DNA of 19,263 nt, taken from NCBI GenBank assembly GCA_003241285.1, contig QFOT01000026.1, positions 1 to 19,263 of the forward strand, read 5' to 3'. Below, piece by piece: positions 1 to 7,716 of this stretch. Within the stretch, counting starts at the first letter, position 1; each line of letters begins with the position of its first letter. The notes beneath the pieces were generated by a model. That model worked only from the letters and a program-made list of their open reading frames with translations. It was not told the origin of the DNA and did not search any database. Position numbers and translations under genes: made by a program. The DNA comes from Micavibrio aeruginosavorus (lineage in GTDB: Bacteria; Pseudomonadota; Alphaproteobacteria; Micavibrionales; Micavibrionaceae).

Positions 1-1677
1 GCCAAACCCGGCAACGCTGTCGACCAACATACCCCGCGCCTCTTCCCGTTTCAGGATGACAGACGAGTTGTCTGAGACGTTGGTGATCTCTTCCTGACCG
101 AGGGCGTAACGCAGTTCGAGGCGAGAGTATTCGCCGACGGGAAATATAAGCCCCGAACGAAAGCCTGCGATATTGGTGTCGTAGAAAGAGTTTTGGTAAT
201 TCGACTCGCGATAATAGACCGAAAGCCGCAGGCCCAGATCGCGTCCGAGGAACGCCGGTTCAAAGAACGACGCCGTTCCGGCAGCGTTATCGGTGCCACC
301 GGTGATGTTCAGGCCAACGGTCTGGCCACGGCCCAGGAAGTTGGTCTCCTGGAAACCGATGATAAGTGCAATGCCATCGCTGACGCTATAGGTTGCGCCA
401 AGCGTCAGCGAGCCTGTGGGCTGTTCGGTGACATCGACATTGACCAGAACCTGATCCTCGGAACTGCCCGGCTCGGTCGTGACCTCGGCATCCGAAAAGA
501 AGCCAAGCGCACGTATGCGTTCCGCTGCCCGGCGGATTTCGCGCGGGTTGAACGGGTCACCTTCGACCAATTCCATCTGGCGACGAACGACTTTGTCAAG
601 CGTACGAACGTTGCCATTGATATCGACCCGCTCAACAAAGACGCGCGGACTTTCATTGATATTGAAAACGATATCAACCATTTTCTGGTCACGGTTTCTA
701 ACGACATCAGGCACGACAGTTACAAACGCATACTGCATATCGCCGAGTTTTTTTGTCATCAGATCGACCGAGTTTTTTACTTCCTCGGCATTGTACCAGT
801 CCTTGACCTTGAAGGTTGCCTGATCGGTCAGGCTTGCAGGATCCAGATTACGAATTTGGGAATTAATGCGAATATCGTTGACTTTATAGCGCTCACCTTC
901 GTCAACGGTCATAGTGATAAAGAAGTTTTTCTTATCCTGCGAAAGCTCAGAAACCGCTGATAAAATACGGAAATCCGCGTAGCCTTCTTTAAGGTAGAAC
1001 TGGCGAAGTTTCTCCTGGTCAAATGACAAACGGTCCGGATCATAGCGGTCAGCGGTTGTCAGAAAATTATACCAACGTGCTTCCTGCGATGTCATTTCGC
1101 TGCGAAGCTCATCATCGCTGAAACGTTCATTACCGACAAAGCGGATCGTACTGATATCTGTTACCGGGCCTTCAGAAATTTCAAACACAAGATTAACGCG
1201 GTTTTGATCGAGCTTGATTACTTTTGGCTCGATCTCTGCTGAATATTGTCCTTTACGGCGATAGATTTCATACAGACGCGCAACGTCTTCCTGAACTTTT
1301 GTACGAGTGAACACCTGGCGAGAGCGCAGCTGGATTTCCGCCTGCAATTCTTCATCTTTTATTTCGTCATTGCCTTCAAAAGCAATGACATTGATTACCG
1401 GATTTTCAGCAACATTGACCGTTACAACGCCATTACTCTCAGACAGAGTTACATCGGCAAAAAGGCCTGTCGCAAACAAGCCCTTTAATGCACTGTCGAG
1501 CGCTTCCTGAGATGCATCATCGCCCTGTTTAAGCTCAAGATAGCTCATTACAGTAGCTGGCTCGATACGCTCAGTACCCGTAACACGAATTTCCCTAACG
1601 GTCGCGGCCCACGAGGCCGGGACAGCGGTAAGGATGATAGCAGCAGTTGAAAAAAGGTAACGGAAATATTGCCGCAT
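1..1677 (-). CDS. bamA: BamA outer-membrane protein assembly factor, 3' end beyond window
   Basis: BamA (Omp85 family) is the core of the BAM complex, which folds and inserts beta-barrel proteins into the outer membrane. The frame stays open from ATG 1677 to the window edge, giving 559 residues; the family is usually about 750-800, so roughly the last 200 residues of the barrel are missing. A signal peptide is visible (MRQYFRYLF start, cleavage near ASWA-ATV, residue 24). Five POTRA-like repeats follow to about residue 420, with typical phrases such as VTGTERI, RRKGQYSAEI, FVGNERF and VNGNVRT-like strands. The barrel then begins near GSLTLGATYS. The gene lies downstream of rseP, the usual alphaproteobacterial order. 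The ribosome binding site is weak: I see only an AGAGA-like stretch upstream. A large inverted repeat lies between rseP and this start. Confidence 0.95.
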   Translation of the reverse strand, partial: MRQYFRYLFSTAAIILTAVPASWAATVREIRVTGTERIEPATVMSYLELKQGDDASQEALDSALKGLFATGLFADVTLSESNGVVTVNVAENPVINVIAFEGNDEIKDEELQAEIQLRSRQVFTRTKVQEDVARLYEIYRRKGQYSAEIEPKVIKLDQNRVNLVFEISEGPVTDISTIRFVGNERFSDDELRSEMTSQEARWYNFLTTADRYDPDRLSFDQEKLRQFYLKEGYADFRILSAVSELSQDKKNFFITMTVDEGERYKVNDIRINSQIRNLDPASLTDQATFKVKDWYNAEEVKNSVDLMTKKLGDMQYAFVTVVPDVVRNRDQKMVDIVFNINESPRVFVERVDINGNVRTLDKVVRRQMELVEGDPFNPREIRRAAERIRALGFFSDAEVTTEPGSSEDQVLVNVDVTEQPTGSLTLGATYSVSDGIALIIGFQETNFLGRGQTVGLNITGGTDNAAGTASFFEPAFLGRDLGLRLSVYYRESNYQNSFYDTNIAGFRSGLIFPVGEYSRLELRYALGQEEITNVSDNSSVILKREEARGMLVDSVAGFG

Positions 1678-1734
1678 GGGAATAATCTCTGGCTCGGTAA
1701 ATGATTGTTAGATTTGGTAAAATCAGGAGAAAAT

Positions 1735-1795
1735 TACTCTGCCCAGCATGCCCTAGCAAGCATTATTTGACAAGGGCCAGACGCTGGGCAGAGTA
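1735..1795. repeat. 61-nt nested inverted repeat upstream of bamA
   Basis: Two perfect 13-bp arms, TACTCTGCCCAGC (1735-1747) and GCTGGGCAGAGTA (1783-1795), enclose a second, 5-bp inverted repeat, GCCCT (1750-1754) and AGGGC (1773-1777). As RNA from the minus strand this would fold into a long hairpin in the rseP-bamA intergenic region, starting about 10 nt after the rseP stop and ending about 57 nt before the bamA start. It is followed on the minus strand by a short ATTTTCT tract, not a full U-run. It could be a partial terminator, a processing site, or a copy of a dispersed palindromic repeat; I see no second copy in this window. Confidence 0.75.
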
Positions 1796-1805
1796 TATTA
1801 TGAAA

Positions 1806-3170
1806 TCAGAATATGAGCTGGACGATATCATTCAGATTGGCGAAGACCATCAAGCTAACCAGCACGACTAGACCGAAACGGAATGCATATTCCTGAACTT
1901 TTTCGGATAATGGCTTACCTTTCAATGCTTCCAATGCATAAAACACTAAATGACCGCCATCCAGCATTGGAATAGGGAAAAGGTTAATAAGCCCCAGATT
2001 GATCGACAACAAAGCCGTGAAAGTCGCAAGCGCAATCATGCCCCTCTCCGCCATGTCCCCGGCAATGGCCCCGATTCGAATTATGCCACCCAGTTCAGAC
2101 GCGCTTCTGGTGCCGGTAATCATCTGCCCCAGAGCCTTGAGTGTGTCCGAAATAATCTGGCCTGTATCGACAACCGCCTCGCCAACTGCCATAAGCGGAT
2201 TCATTTTACGGATTTCATCACCCGGACGAACGCCCAGAATAAGGGCATTATGCTCTGGGCTTTTTTCATCGCCGATTTTCTTATTTAAATCGGCAGGCGG
2301 TCGGACGCGCATGCTCGATCCCGGCTTACCGCCCGTCATCTCTAGAACGAGGTCTTTATTCATATTCTCGACTAGAGCCTGACGTATCACATTGACGTCT
2401 TCACCCGTTTCGCGGCCATTGATCTTGGAAATAGCCGTTACATCAAGGCCATTGGCTGGACCGATCAGCCCAAGGAAACCAAGCTGATGTTTAAATCCAA
2501 AACGGTCCTCTTCCTCGACAACTTTCGGTGTCGCCTTGAGCTCGATTTCCTTGCCATCGCGCTCAACGACGAAATTCATTTCGGTATCTAAAGCGATCAT
2601 AACCTCGCGCTTAATATTATCGAAACTCTCGATTTCACGGCCATTAATAGACTTAACGATATCATGCGGCTGGAAGCCTGCCTTATCGGCGGCCCCGCCG
2701 ACTTCAACTCCCATCGCCTGAGGTGGCGTAATAGGTTTCCCGACAAAGATATAGAGAATGGCCAGAACAAGGATGGCAAAAATAAAATTAATGGCCGGAC
2801 CGGCAAAAACCACGGCGGCACGCTGGCCCACGGGTTTGGCAAAAAAGGCCACTGAACGCTCACCTTCAGTCAATTCCTTGCCTTCCACATGCCCTGCGCT
2901 TGCCGGGTCAGTGTCACCGAACATTTTAACATAGCCGCCAAGCGGAATTAAAGAAACTTTCCAGCGTGTCCCGTGCTTGTCGTTAAAACCCCAGATTTCT
3001 TTACCAAAACCAATCGAAAAAGTATCAACTTTGACGCCACAGGCGCGGGCAATGATATAATGGCCCCACTCATGAACGAATACCAGCAAGCCTAAAACAG
3101 CCAAAAAGCTGACCCCGAATAAGCCTATATTGGTGGCCGCCATCTGGGCCCAGTCAAGAATTTGGTTCAT
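1806..3170 (-). CDS. rseP: RseP-type site-2 zinc metalloprotease, copy 1 (454 aa)
   Basis: Inner-membrane protease of the RseP (S2P, M50) family, which cuts transmembrane helices within the bilayer; in E. coli it releases sigma-E signalling and clears signal-peptide remnants. The catalytic zinc motif HEWGH is at residues 33-37 in the first membrane helix. The second active-site motif, NLFPIPMLDGG, has N396 and D404. A PDZ segment is clear around VEVGGAADKAGFQPHDIV, and a second, less regular PDZ-like region follows near residues 225-265. The last helix ends at the C-terminus. Length matches the two-PDZ E. coli protein (about 450). The start at 3170 has an AAGGA box six bases upstream. Composition is ordinary for the window, and the gene sits directly before bamA as in other alphaproteobacteria, so I take it as the native copy. 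Confidence 0.95.
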   Translation of the reverse strand: MNQILDWAQMAATNIGLFGVSFLAVLGLLVFVHEWGHYIIARACGVKVDTFSIGFGKEIWGFNDKHGTRWKVSLIPLGGYVKMFGDTDPASAGHVEGKELTEGERSVAFFAKPVGQRAAVVFAGPAINFIFAILVLAILYIFVGKPITPPQAMGVEVGGAADKAGFQPHDIVKSINGREIESFDNIKREVMIALDTEMNFVVERDGKEIELKATPKVVEEEDRFGFKHQLGFLGLIGPANGLDVTAISKINGRETGEDVNVIRQALVENMNKDLVLEMTGGKPGSSMRVRPPADLNKKIGDEKSPEHNALILGVRPGDEIRKMNPLMAVGEAVVDTGQIISDTLKALGQMITGTRSASELGGIIRIGAIAGDMAERGMIALATFTALLSINLGLINLFPIPMLDGGHLVFYALEALKGKPLSEKVQEYAFRFGLVVLVSLMVFANLNDIVQLIF

Positions 3171-3194
3171 TAAATATCCTTAAGGTTCGAGATA

Positions 3195-3254
3195 CTAAAG
3201 TATATAGGATTTCGTTTGCTCGCGCACAGATTTATACGCCAAAAGGCGTAAGTT
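3195..3254 (-). pseudogene. Possible relict of a dxr 3' end between the two rseP genes
   Basis: In one minus-strand frame the gap between the rseP copies reads LLAYKSVREQTKSYIL and then a TAG stop (3197-3195). The end of the intact dxr reads ILSYDSEVRKQTRAFL and then TAG. The two align with a single one-residue gap, and the DNA cgtttgctcgcgcac (3213-3227) matches cgtttgcttgcgcac in dxr (4633-4647) at 14 of 15 positions, in the same frame and next to the same stop codon. Upstream of 3255 the frame is broken by TAA. The simplest reading is the leftover 3' end of another dxr gene that once preceded rseP copy 1. The match is short, so chance cannot be excluded by eye. A 6-bp hairpin (TACGCC-AAAA-GGCGTA, 3235-3250) overlaps it. 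Confidence 0.55.
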
Positions 3255-3268
3255 TTAAACACGTGTAT

Positions 3269-4606
3269 TTATTTTTTTATGAATAAATCCATGATATCTC
3301 TGACATTTATAAAAATCATACATAGAAAAAGAAAGATAAGGCCAACGCCGTAAATATAACCTTTTGTTCGTAATGAAACAGGTTCCCCTTTCAGGGCCTC
3401 CAAAAATTGAAACATCAAGTGCCCCCCATCTATCATGGGAATTGGAAGCAAATTAACAACTCCGATGTTAATGGATAATAAAGCAACAAAAACCATGAAA
3501 ACAAAAAAGCCGTGTCCAGCCATATCAGCAGTCATTTTGCCAATTCGGATTACACCTCCCATTTCGGATGGTTTTTTAGAGCCTGTAAAAATTTGAAAAA
3601 TAACACCCAGCGTCTGGTTGATTCCTTTCCAGGTCATATCAATAGATGCCTTTATCGCGGAGAGAGGGTTTAGTTGTACCATTTTTTGAGCTGAATGGCG
3701 GTCCAGTACCAAAACTCCGAAATCTTTATGCTTTGAATTTTTTAAAGAGCTGTTGAATTCTTCATTCAGAAAAACGATCAGATTATCTTTATTTTCATCT
3801 CCAAATCGAATAGTTACTTCCCGGCCAAGATTTTTTATCAAAATCTTGCGGTTCATTTCTTCATTGCCAGCTGTATCGATCCCATTGATTTGATCTATCT
3901 TTGAAAGTTTCAAGCCATAGGATGGCCATAAAACACCCAGATACCCACGATCAGCTGAAAAGCCGTATCTGTTTTTTTCCTTGAGACGCTTGGCGACGAT
4001 ATTAAAACTAAGTATTTTATCACCACGCTTAATATCCACAATCACTGCCTGGTCAATTTTATCGGCAACAATCTCCCGGGCTTCTTCAAATGTAATTAAA
4101 TTTTTGCCGTTTATGCGTACAAACAGGTCTCCGATTTTTATGCCTGCTTTATGTGCGGGCGATTCAACTTCAAGACCTGTCACAACGGGAGCCAGGGAAG
4201 GCTTTCCTATCATCATATAGAGAGCCATAAGCAAAGCAGCACCGAATAATAAGTTTATAGCAGGCCCGGCAGCAGTAATAAGAGCACGTTGATATATGGG
4301 CCGCGTGAAAAAAGCTTGATGCGATAAGTTGGGCGTCTGTATCAAGTCATTGCTTGCATTGACACCGAACATTCTGACGTAACCGCCTATGGGCAAAATT
4401 CTAAGACTCCATCTCGTTCCAGAACTATCCGTATACCCCATAATTTCACGCCCAAAACCTAAAGAAAAACTTTCGACTTTGACTTTGAAGATCTTGGCCA
4501 TCAGGTAATGGCCTAGTTCATGAACAAAAATGACGACTGTAAGGACGATAAGAAAAAGAATTCCGTAGAGCCAGATATTACTGAACAGTGTCTGTAAATA
4601 ATCCAT
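3269..4606 (-). CDS. RseP-type site-2 zinc metalloprotease, copy 2 (445 aa)
   Basis: A second complete member of the RseP (M50) intramembrane protease family, placed between dxr and copy 1. The catalytic HELGH is at residues 29-33, and NLLPIPMIDGG carries D393. One PDZ domain is clear around LEVESPAHKAGIKIGDLFV, and a divergent second region follows. Membrane segments sit at both ends as expected. Colinearity with copy 1 is easy to see: FSLGFGREIMGY against FSIGFGKEIWGF, and GGVIRIGKMTADMAGHG against GGIIRIGAIAGDMAERG. The middle of the protein has diverged strongly. The start at 4606 has GGTAGGG just upstream, 11 nt after the dxr stop, so it should be translated with dxr. The gene is visibly AT-rich (hand counts of 60-nt stretches at 3541 and 3781 give 21 and 19 G+C, against 31 at 2221 in copy 1). 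It is probably active, but its substrate is unknown. Confidence 0.92.
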   Translation of the reverse strand: MDYLQTLFSNIWLYGILFLIVLTVVIFVHELGHYLMAKIFKVKVESFSLGFGREIMGYTDSSGTRWSLRILPIGGYVRMFGVNASNDLIQTPNLSHQAFFTRPIYQRALITAAGPAINLLFGAALLMALYMMIGKPSLAPVVTGLEVESPAHKAGIKIGDLFVRINGKNLITFEEAREIVADKIDQAVIVDIKRGDKILSFNIVAKRLKEKNRYGFSADRGYLGVLWPSYGLKLSKIDQINGIDTAGNEEMNRKILIKNLGREVTIRFGDENKDNLIVFLNEEFNSSLKNSKHKDFGVLVLDRHSAQKMVQLNPLSAIKASIDMTWKGINQTLGVIFQIFTGSKKPSEMGGVIRIGKMTADMAGHGFFVFMVFVALLSINIGVVNLLPIPMIDGGHLMFQFLEALKGEPVSLRTKGYIYGVGLIFLFLCMIFINVRDIMDLFIKK

Positions 4607-4617
4607 TGCCCTACCTG

Positions 4618-5766
4618 CTATAAAAATGCTCGCGTTTGCTTGCGCACTTCGCTGTCGTAGGAAAGTATATCGGTAATCGTTTCAAACCCACCTGTATGAC
4701 TTGTAGGTAATATGGAACTAATGATTTTAGGAATACTTGAGAAAGAAATTTTTCTTTCTAGAAAAGCTTCAACAAGTATTTCATTGGACGCATTCAATGC
4801 AATACAAGCGGCTGCCCCAGATTCTAGCGCCTCGTAAGCCAGTTGCAGGCAAGGAAAGCGGATTAAATCTGGCGTTTCAAATTCAAGTGTTTTAAGTTTT
4901 GCCAGATCAAGTTTTGAACCTGATGTTTCCATACGCTCCGGCCATGCCAAGGCATAGGCTATGGGCGTACGCATATCGGGTGCTCCCAACTGAGCGAGTA
5001 CCGAACCGTCAGTATATTCTACCATGGAATGGATAATCGACTGCGGATGAATTATAACTTTGATTTTATCGGAAGGCATTCTAAACAAATGATAAGCCTC
5101 GATAATTTCAAGGCCTTTGTTCATCATAGAAGCGCTATCGACGGATATCTTAGCTCCCATACTCCAGTTAGGATGCGCTACTGCCTGCTCGGGAGTGGCA
5201 TTGGAAATTTGCTCCGCAGTCCATTCTCGAAACGGGCCGCCCGAGGCGGTTAAAATTAGGTTGGATATTTCTTGACGGTTCTTGTTTTCAAATACCTGAT
5301 AAATAGCATTATGTTCGCTATCGAGCGGCAAGATTTTTGTCTGTTGTTGCCTGGCGGCTTCGAGAAATAAATTTCCAGCACTAACCAACGGCTCTTTATT
5401 TGCGATAGCAATAGTTTTTGCGTTGCCCAGAGAGGCCATCAGGGGTCTTAAACCGCCCATGCCGACAATCGCTGCAATAGATATATCGACGGGCATGGAT
5501 GCAGCCTCAAGAATACCCTCTTCTCCAGCAATAACTTTTACACCATGGGCGGATAATGCCGATTTCACTTGTTGGAATAAAGATTCATCACCAATAGCAA
5601 CCAGCTTCGGGTTGAACTGCAAGGCTTGCTCGATCAAAAGATCGGCATTTTTATTGGCTGTCAGAGCGACAACTTCAAATTTATCGGAATGAAACTTTAA
5701 AAGATCAAGTGTGCTTTTGCCGATGGACCCGGTGGAGCCTAGAACCGTAATCGTTTTACAGGACAT
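4618..5766 (-). CDS. dxr: 1-deoxy-D-xylulose 5-phosphate reductoisomerase (382 aa)
   Basis: Dxr (IspC) converts DXP to MEP with NADPH, the committed step of the MEP isoprenoid pathway, in the cytoplasm. The nucleotide-binding GSTGSIG is at residues 10-16. Metal ligands are in LPLDSEHNA (D149, E151) and MMNKGLE (E220), with NWSMGAKISVDSA just before. IHPQSIIHSMVEY and APDMRTPIAYAL complete the family signature. The motif usually read as NKES is NKEP here (P126). I start at ATG 5766, 11 nt inside the end of cdsA, because the protein then opens with MSCKTITVLG as in the family; the earlier ATG at 5799 adds an unconserved leader. The product, via UppS and the polyprenyl pathway, feeds the envelope functions encoded alongside. 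The 3' third is more AT-rich than the 5' part, like the rseP copy that follows. Confidence 0.95.
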   Translation of the reverse strand: MSCKTITVLGSTGSIGKSTLDLLKFHSDKFEVVALTANKNADLLIEQALQFNPKLVAIGDESLFQQVKSALSAHGVKVIAGEEGILEAASMPVDISIAAIVGMGGLRPLMASLGNAKTIAIANKEPLVSAGNLFLEAARQQQTKILPLDSEHNAIYQVFENKNRQEISNLILTASGGPFREWTAEQISNATPEQAVAHPNWSMGAKISVDSASMMNKGLEIIEAYHLFRMPSDKIKVIIHPQSIIHSMVEYTDGSVLAQLGAPDMRTPIAYALAWPERMETSGSKLDLAKLKTLEFETPDLIRFPCLQLAYEALESGAAACIALNASNEILVEAFLERKISFSSIPKIISSILPTSHTGGFETITDILSYDSEVRKQTRAFL

Positions 5767-6409
5767 ATTCTGCAATAAACACAAATACGGGTGATACAAG
5801 TAAAATGGAGTCTACACGGTCCAGCACGCCGCCATGACCGGGAATAAGTTTACTGGAATCCTTCTCTCCTGCTTTTCTTTTCAGGAAAGATTCCAGAAGA
5901 TCGCCTGCTTGCCCTATATAACCGAGTATTGCGCCGGTAATGGCGAGCATTAGAAATCCAGGTCCTGCATCTGAAGTGAAAACATACATCATCAGGACAA
6001 TCATCATAAGCGCAGAAAAAAACATCGCCCCGGCAAGACCCTCCCAGCTTTTATTCGGGCTTATCGTTGGCGCCATTTTATGTTTGCCGAATTTCCGGCC
6101 CACGAAGTAAGCGCCTATATCCGCGCTCCAGATAATTAGAAGCATAGAGATGACGAGATACAAGCCATCGCTAAATCCGGTGCGCAAATTATAAAATTCA
6201 TAAAAGCAGAGCGGCAGATAAATCATACCAAATACCAGGAAACCGATTTTATTCTGGGTCTTTAAAGACAGTCTGGCCCATTCATAAACAGCCAGAATGA
6301 AAATAATCGCCGTAAACACAAGAAACGGAAAGCCGCCCATAAATACCGCGCCAATCACGAACGGAAGCATCACCAGAGCAGAAATTATACGGAGCTGTAG
6401 ATTGGACAT
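5756..6409 (-). CDS. cdsA: Phosphatidate cytidylyltransferase (217 aa)
   Basis: CdsA makes CDP-diacylglycerol from phosphatidate and CTP in the inner membrane, the branch point for bacterial phospholipids. The C-terminal family signature is complete: SFLKR, then KD, then PGHGGVLDRVDS. Several hydrophobic helices precede it, and SADIGAYFVGRKFGKHK with SPNKSWEG marks the conserved cytosolic loop. At 217 residues it is shorter than the roughly 270-285 of many CdsA proteins, lacking part of the N-terminal membrane region, but nothing in the catalytic half is missing. The start overlaps the uppS stop by one base (TAATG), indicating translational coupling. Confidence 0.93.
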   Translation of the reverse strand: MSNLQLRIISALVMLPFVIGAVFMGGFPFLVFTAIIFILAVYEWARLSLKTQNKIGFLVFGMIYLPLCFYEFYNLRTGFSDGLYLVISMLLIIWSADIGAYFVGRKFGKHKMAPTISPNKSWEGLAGAMFFSALMMIVLMMYVFTSDAGPGFLMLAITGAILGYIGQAGDLLESFLKRKAGEKDSSKLIPGHGGVLDRVDSILLVSPVFVFIAEYVL

Positions 6410-7146
6410 TATTTGCTTTCGCTGTCTTTCAACGCGCCGAAACGTCGGTCACGGCCAGAATATTCATGAAGCGCCGCTTCCAGATCGGCTTTTTGGAAAT
6501 CAGGCCAGAGCACGTCTGTAAATACGAATTCCGTATAGGCACATGACCAGATCAGGAAATTTGAAATCCTTTTTTCTCCGCTAGTTCGGATCATCAAATC
6601 AGGATCAGGTATGCCTGCAGTATAGAGGAATTGAGGAAGCAGGGCCTCGACTTCTTCCATCGTCAATTGATGATTTTGTCGCCATGCATGATCGGCGAGT
6701 TGCTTACTCGCCTGCAAAATATCCTGACGTCCCCCGTAGTTCAATGCAATGATAAGATTGAGTTTAGAATTATCCGCCGTCAAGCGCTCCGCATTCTCAA
6801 TCATTTCTACAATGTCAGGCGCAAAACGCGCCCGGTCGCCAATCACGCGCAAACGAATACCACTTTTGTGGAGGTCGGCTGTTTCAGAACGCAGGTAATA
6901 GCGAAGAAGGCGCATAAGTTCTGAAACTTCATCCTGCGGACGATTCCAGTTTTCAGATGAAAATCCAAACAAGGTTAGATATTCGATCTTCAGCTCGATA
7001 GCAGCTTCAATAGAACGGCGAACGGATTCCAGACCTTTTTGGTGACCTTTTGTACGATTCATGTTCCGCGCACGCGCCCAGCGTCCATTGCCATCCATGA
7101 TGATGGCAACGTGACGCGCATTTACTGGAACAATTGCCTCGCTCAT
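6409..7146 (-). CDS. uppS: Isoprenyl (undecaprenyl) diphosphate synthase (245 aa)
   Basis: A cis-prenyltransferase that extends farnesyl diphosphate with isopentenyl units to the C55 carrier lipid used for peptidoglycan and other envelope polymers. The catalytic aspartate is D18 in IIMDGNGRWA. LFGFSSENWNRP and the C-terminal signature RTSGEKRISNFLIW followed by FTDVLWPDF are all present. The length is normal for the family. The ATG shares one base with the frr stop, and the stop shares one base with the cdsA start, so three genes are chained by single-base overlaps. Its substrate derives from the MEP pathway to which dxr, two genes on, belongs. Confidence 0.97.
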   Translation of the reverse strand: MSEAIVPVNARHVAIIMDGNGRWARARNMNRTKGHQKGLESVRRSIEAAIELKIEYLTLFGFSSENWNRPQDEVSELMRLLRYYLRSETADLHKSGIRLRVIGDRARFAPDIVEMIENAERLTADNSKLNLIIALNYGGRQDILQASKQLADHAWRQNHQLTMEEVEALLPQFLYTAGIPDPDLMIRTSGEKRISNFLIWSCAYTEFVFTDVLWPDFQKADLEAALHEYSGRDRRFGALKDSESK

Positions 7147-7700
7147 TAAACTTTCATCACGTCTTTTTCTTTTTGCGCCAGAATCTCGTCGACTTTTTTA
7201 ATAAAGCCGTCTGTCGCTTTCTGAACATCTTCAGACTGGCGTTTTGCGTCATCTTCAGAAATCGCTTTGTCTTTCTCAAGCTTCTTGATCGCGTCCATAC
7301 CATCGCGGCGAATATTGCGGATAGCAACGCGGGCCGCTTCTGCATATTTACCGGCAACTTTAACAAGCTCCGTGCGACGCTCTGTTGAAAGTTCAGGAAC
7401 AGGCACGCGGATCAACGTACCTTCGGCTTGGGGGTTTAGACCCAGCCCCGCATCACGGATAGCCTTTTCAACGGCCTTGGTCTGGCTGGCATCCCACACC
7501 TGTACAGTTAGAAGACGCGCTTCTGGAACGCCTACAGTTGCAACTTGAGTAAGAGGCATGCGAGCGCCATACACATCGACCGTTACTGGATCAAGCATAG
7601 CAGTCGAAGCACGACCTGTACGAAGACCGACAAATTCCTTCTCAAGATTTTCCTGAGTGGATTGCATACGTTGTTTCATTTCATTGATATTGAAAGACAT
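7146..7700 (-). CDS. frr: Ribosome recycling factor (184 aa)
   Basis: RRF splits the post-termination ribosome together with EF-G and IF3. Length is almost exactly that of the family (185 in E. coli). Recognisable segments are GLRTGRAS near residue 26, a central region with VPVPELSTERR, and the long helical hairpin with ARVAIRNIRRDGMD and KKLEKDKAISEDD. A clear AGAGGA ribosome binding site lies just before ATG 7700, 16 nt after the pyrH stop. pyrH-frr is one of the most conserved gene pairs in bacteria. Confidence 0.98.
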   Translation of the reverse strand: MSFNINEMKQRMQSTQENLEKEFVGLRTGRASTAMLDPVTVDVYGARMPLTQVATVGVPEARLLTVQVWDASQTKAVEKAIRDAGLGLNPQAEGTLIRVPVPELSTERRTELVKVAGKYAEAARVAIRNIRRDGMDAIKKLEKDKAISEDDAKRQSEDVQKATDGFIKKVDEILAQKEKDVMKV

Positions 7701-7716
7701 TTGATCCTCTTAAAAA

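Noticed and set aside
193..960. Long plus-strand reading frame of 255 codons near the window start
   Set aside because: It lies wholly antisense to bamA, whose frame gives a signal peptide, POTRA repeats and barrel; the plus-strand translation resembles no family.
3235..3250. TACGCC-AAAA-GGCGTA hairpin as a terminator after rseP copy 2
   Set aside because: The stem has only 6 bp and is followed on the minus strand by TAAATC, not a U-run; it is too weak to call and overlaps the dxr-like relict.
5767..5799. Earlier dxr start at 5799
   Set aside because: It adds eleven unconserved residues inside cdsA; the family begins right at the residues after ATG 5766.
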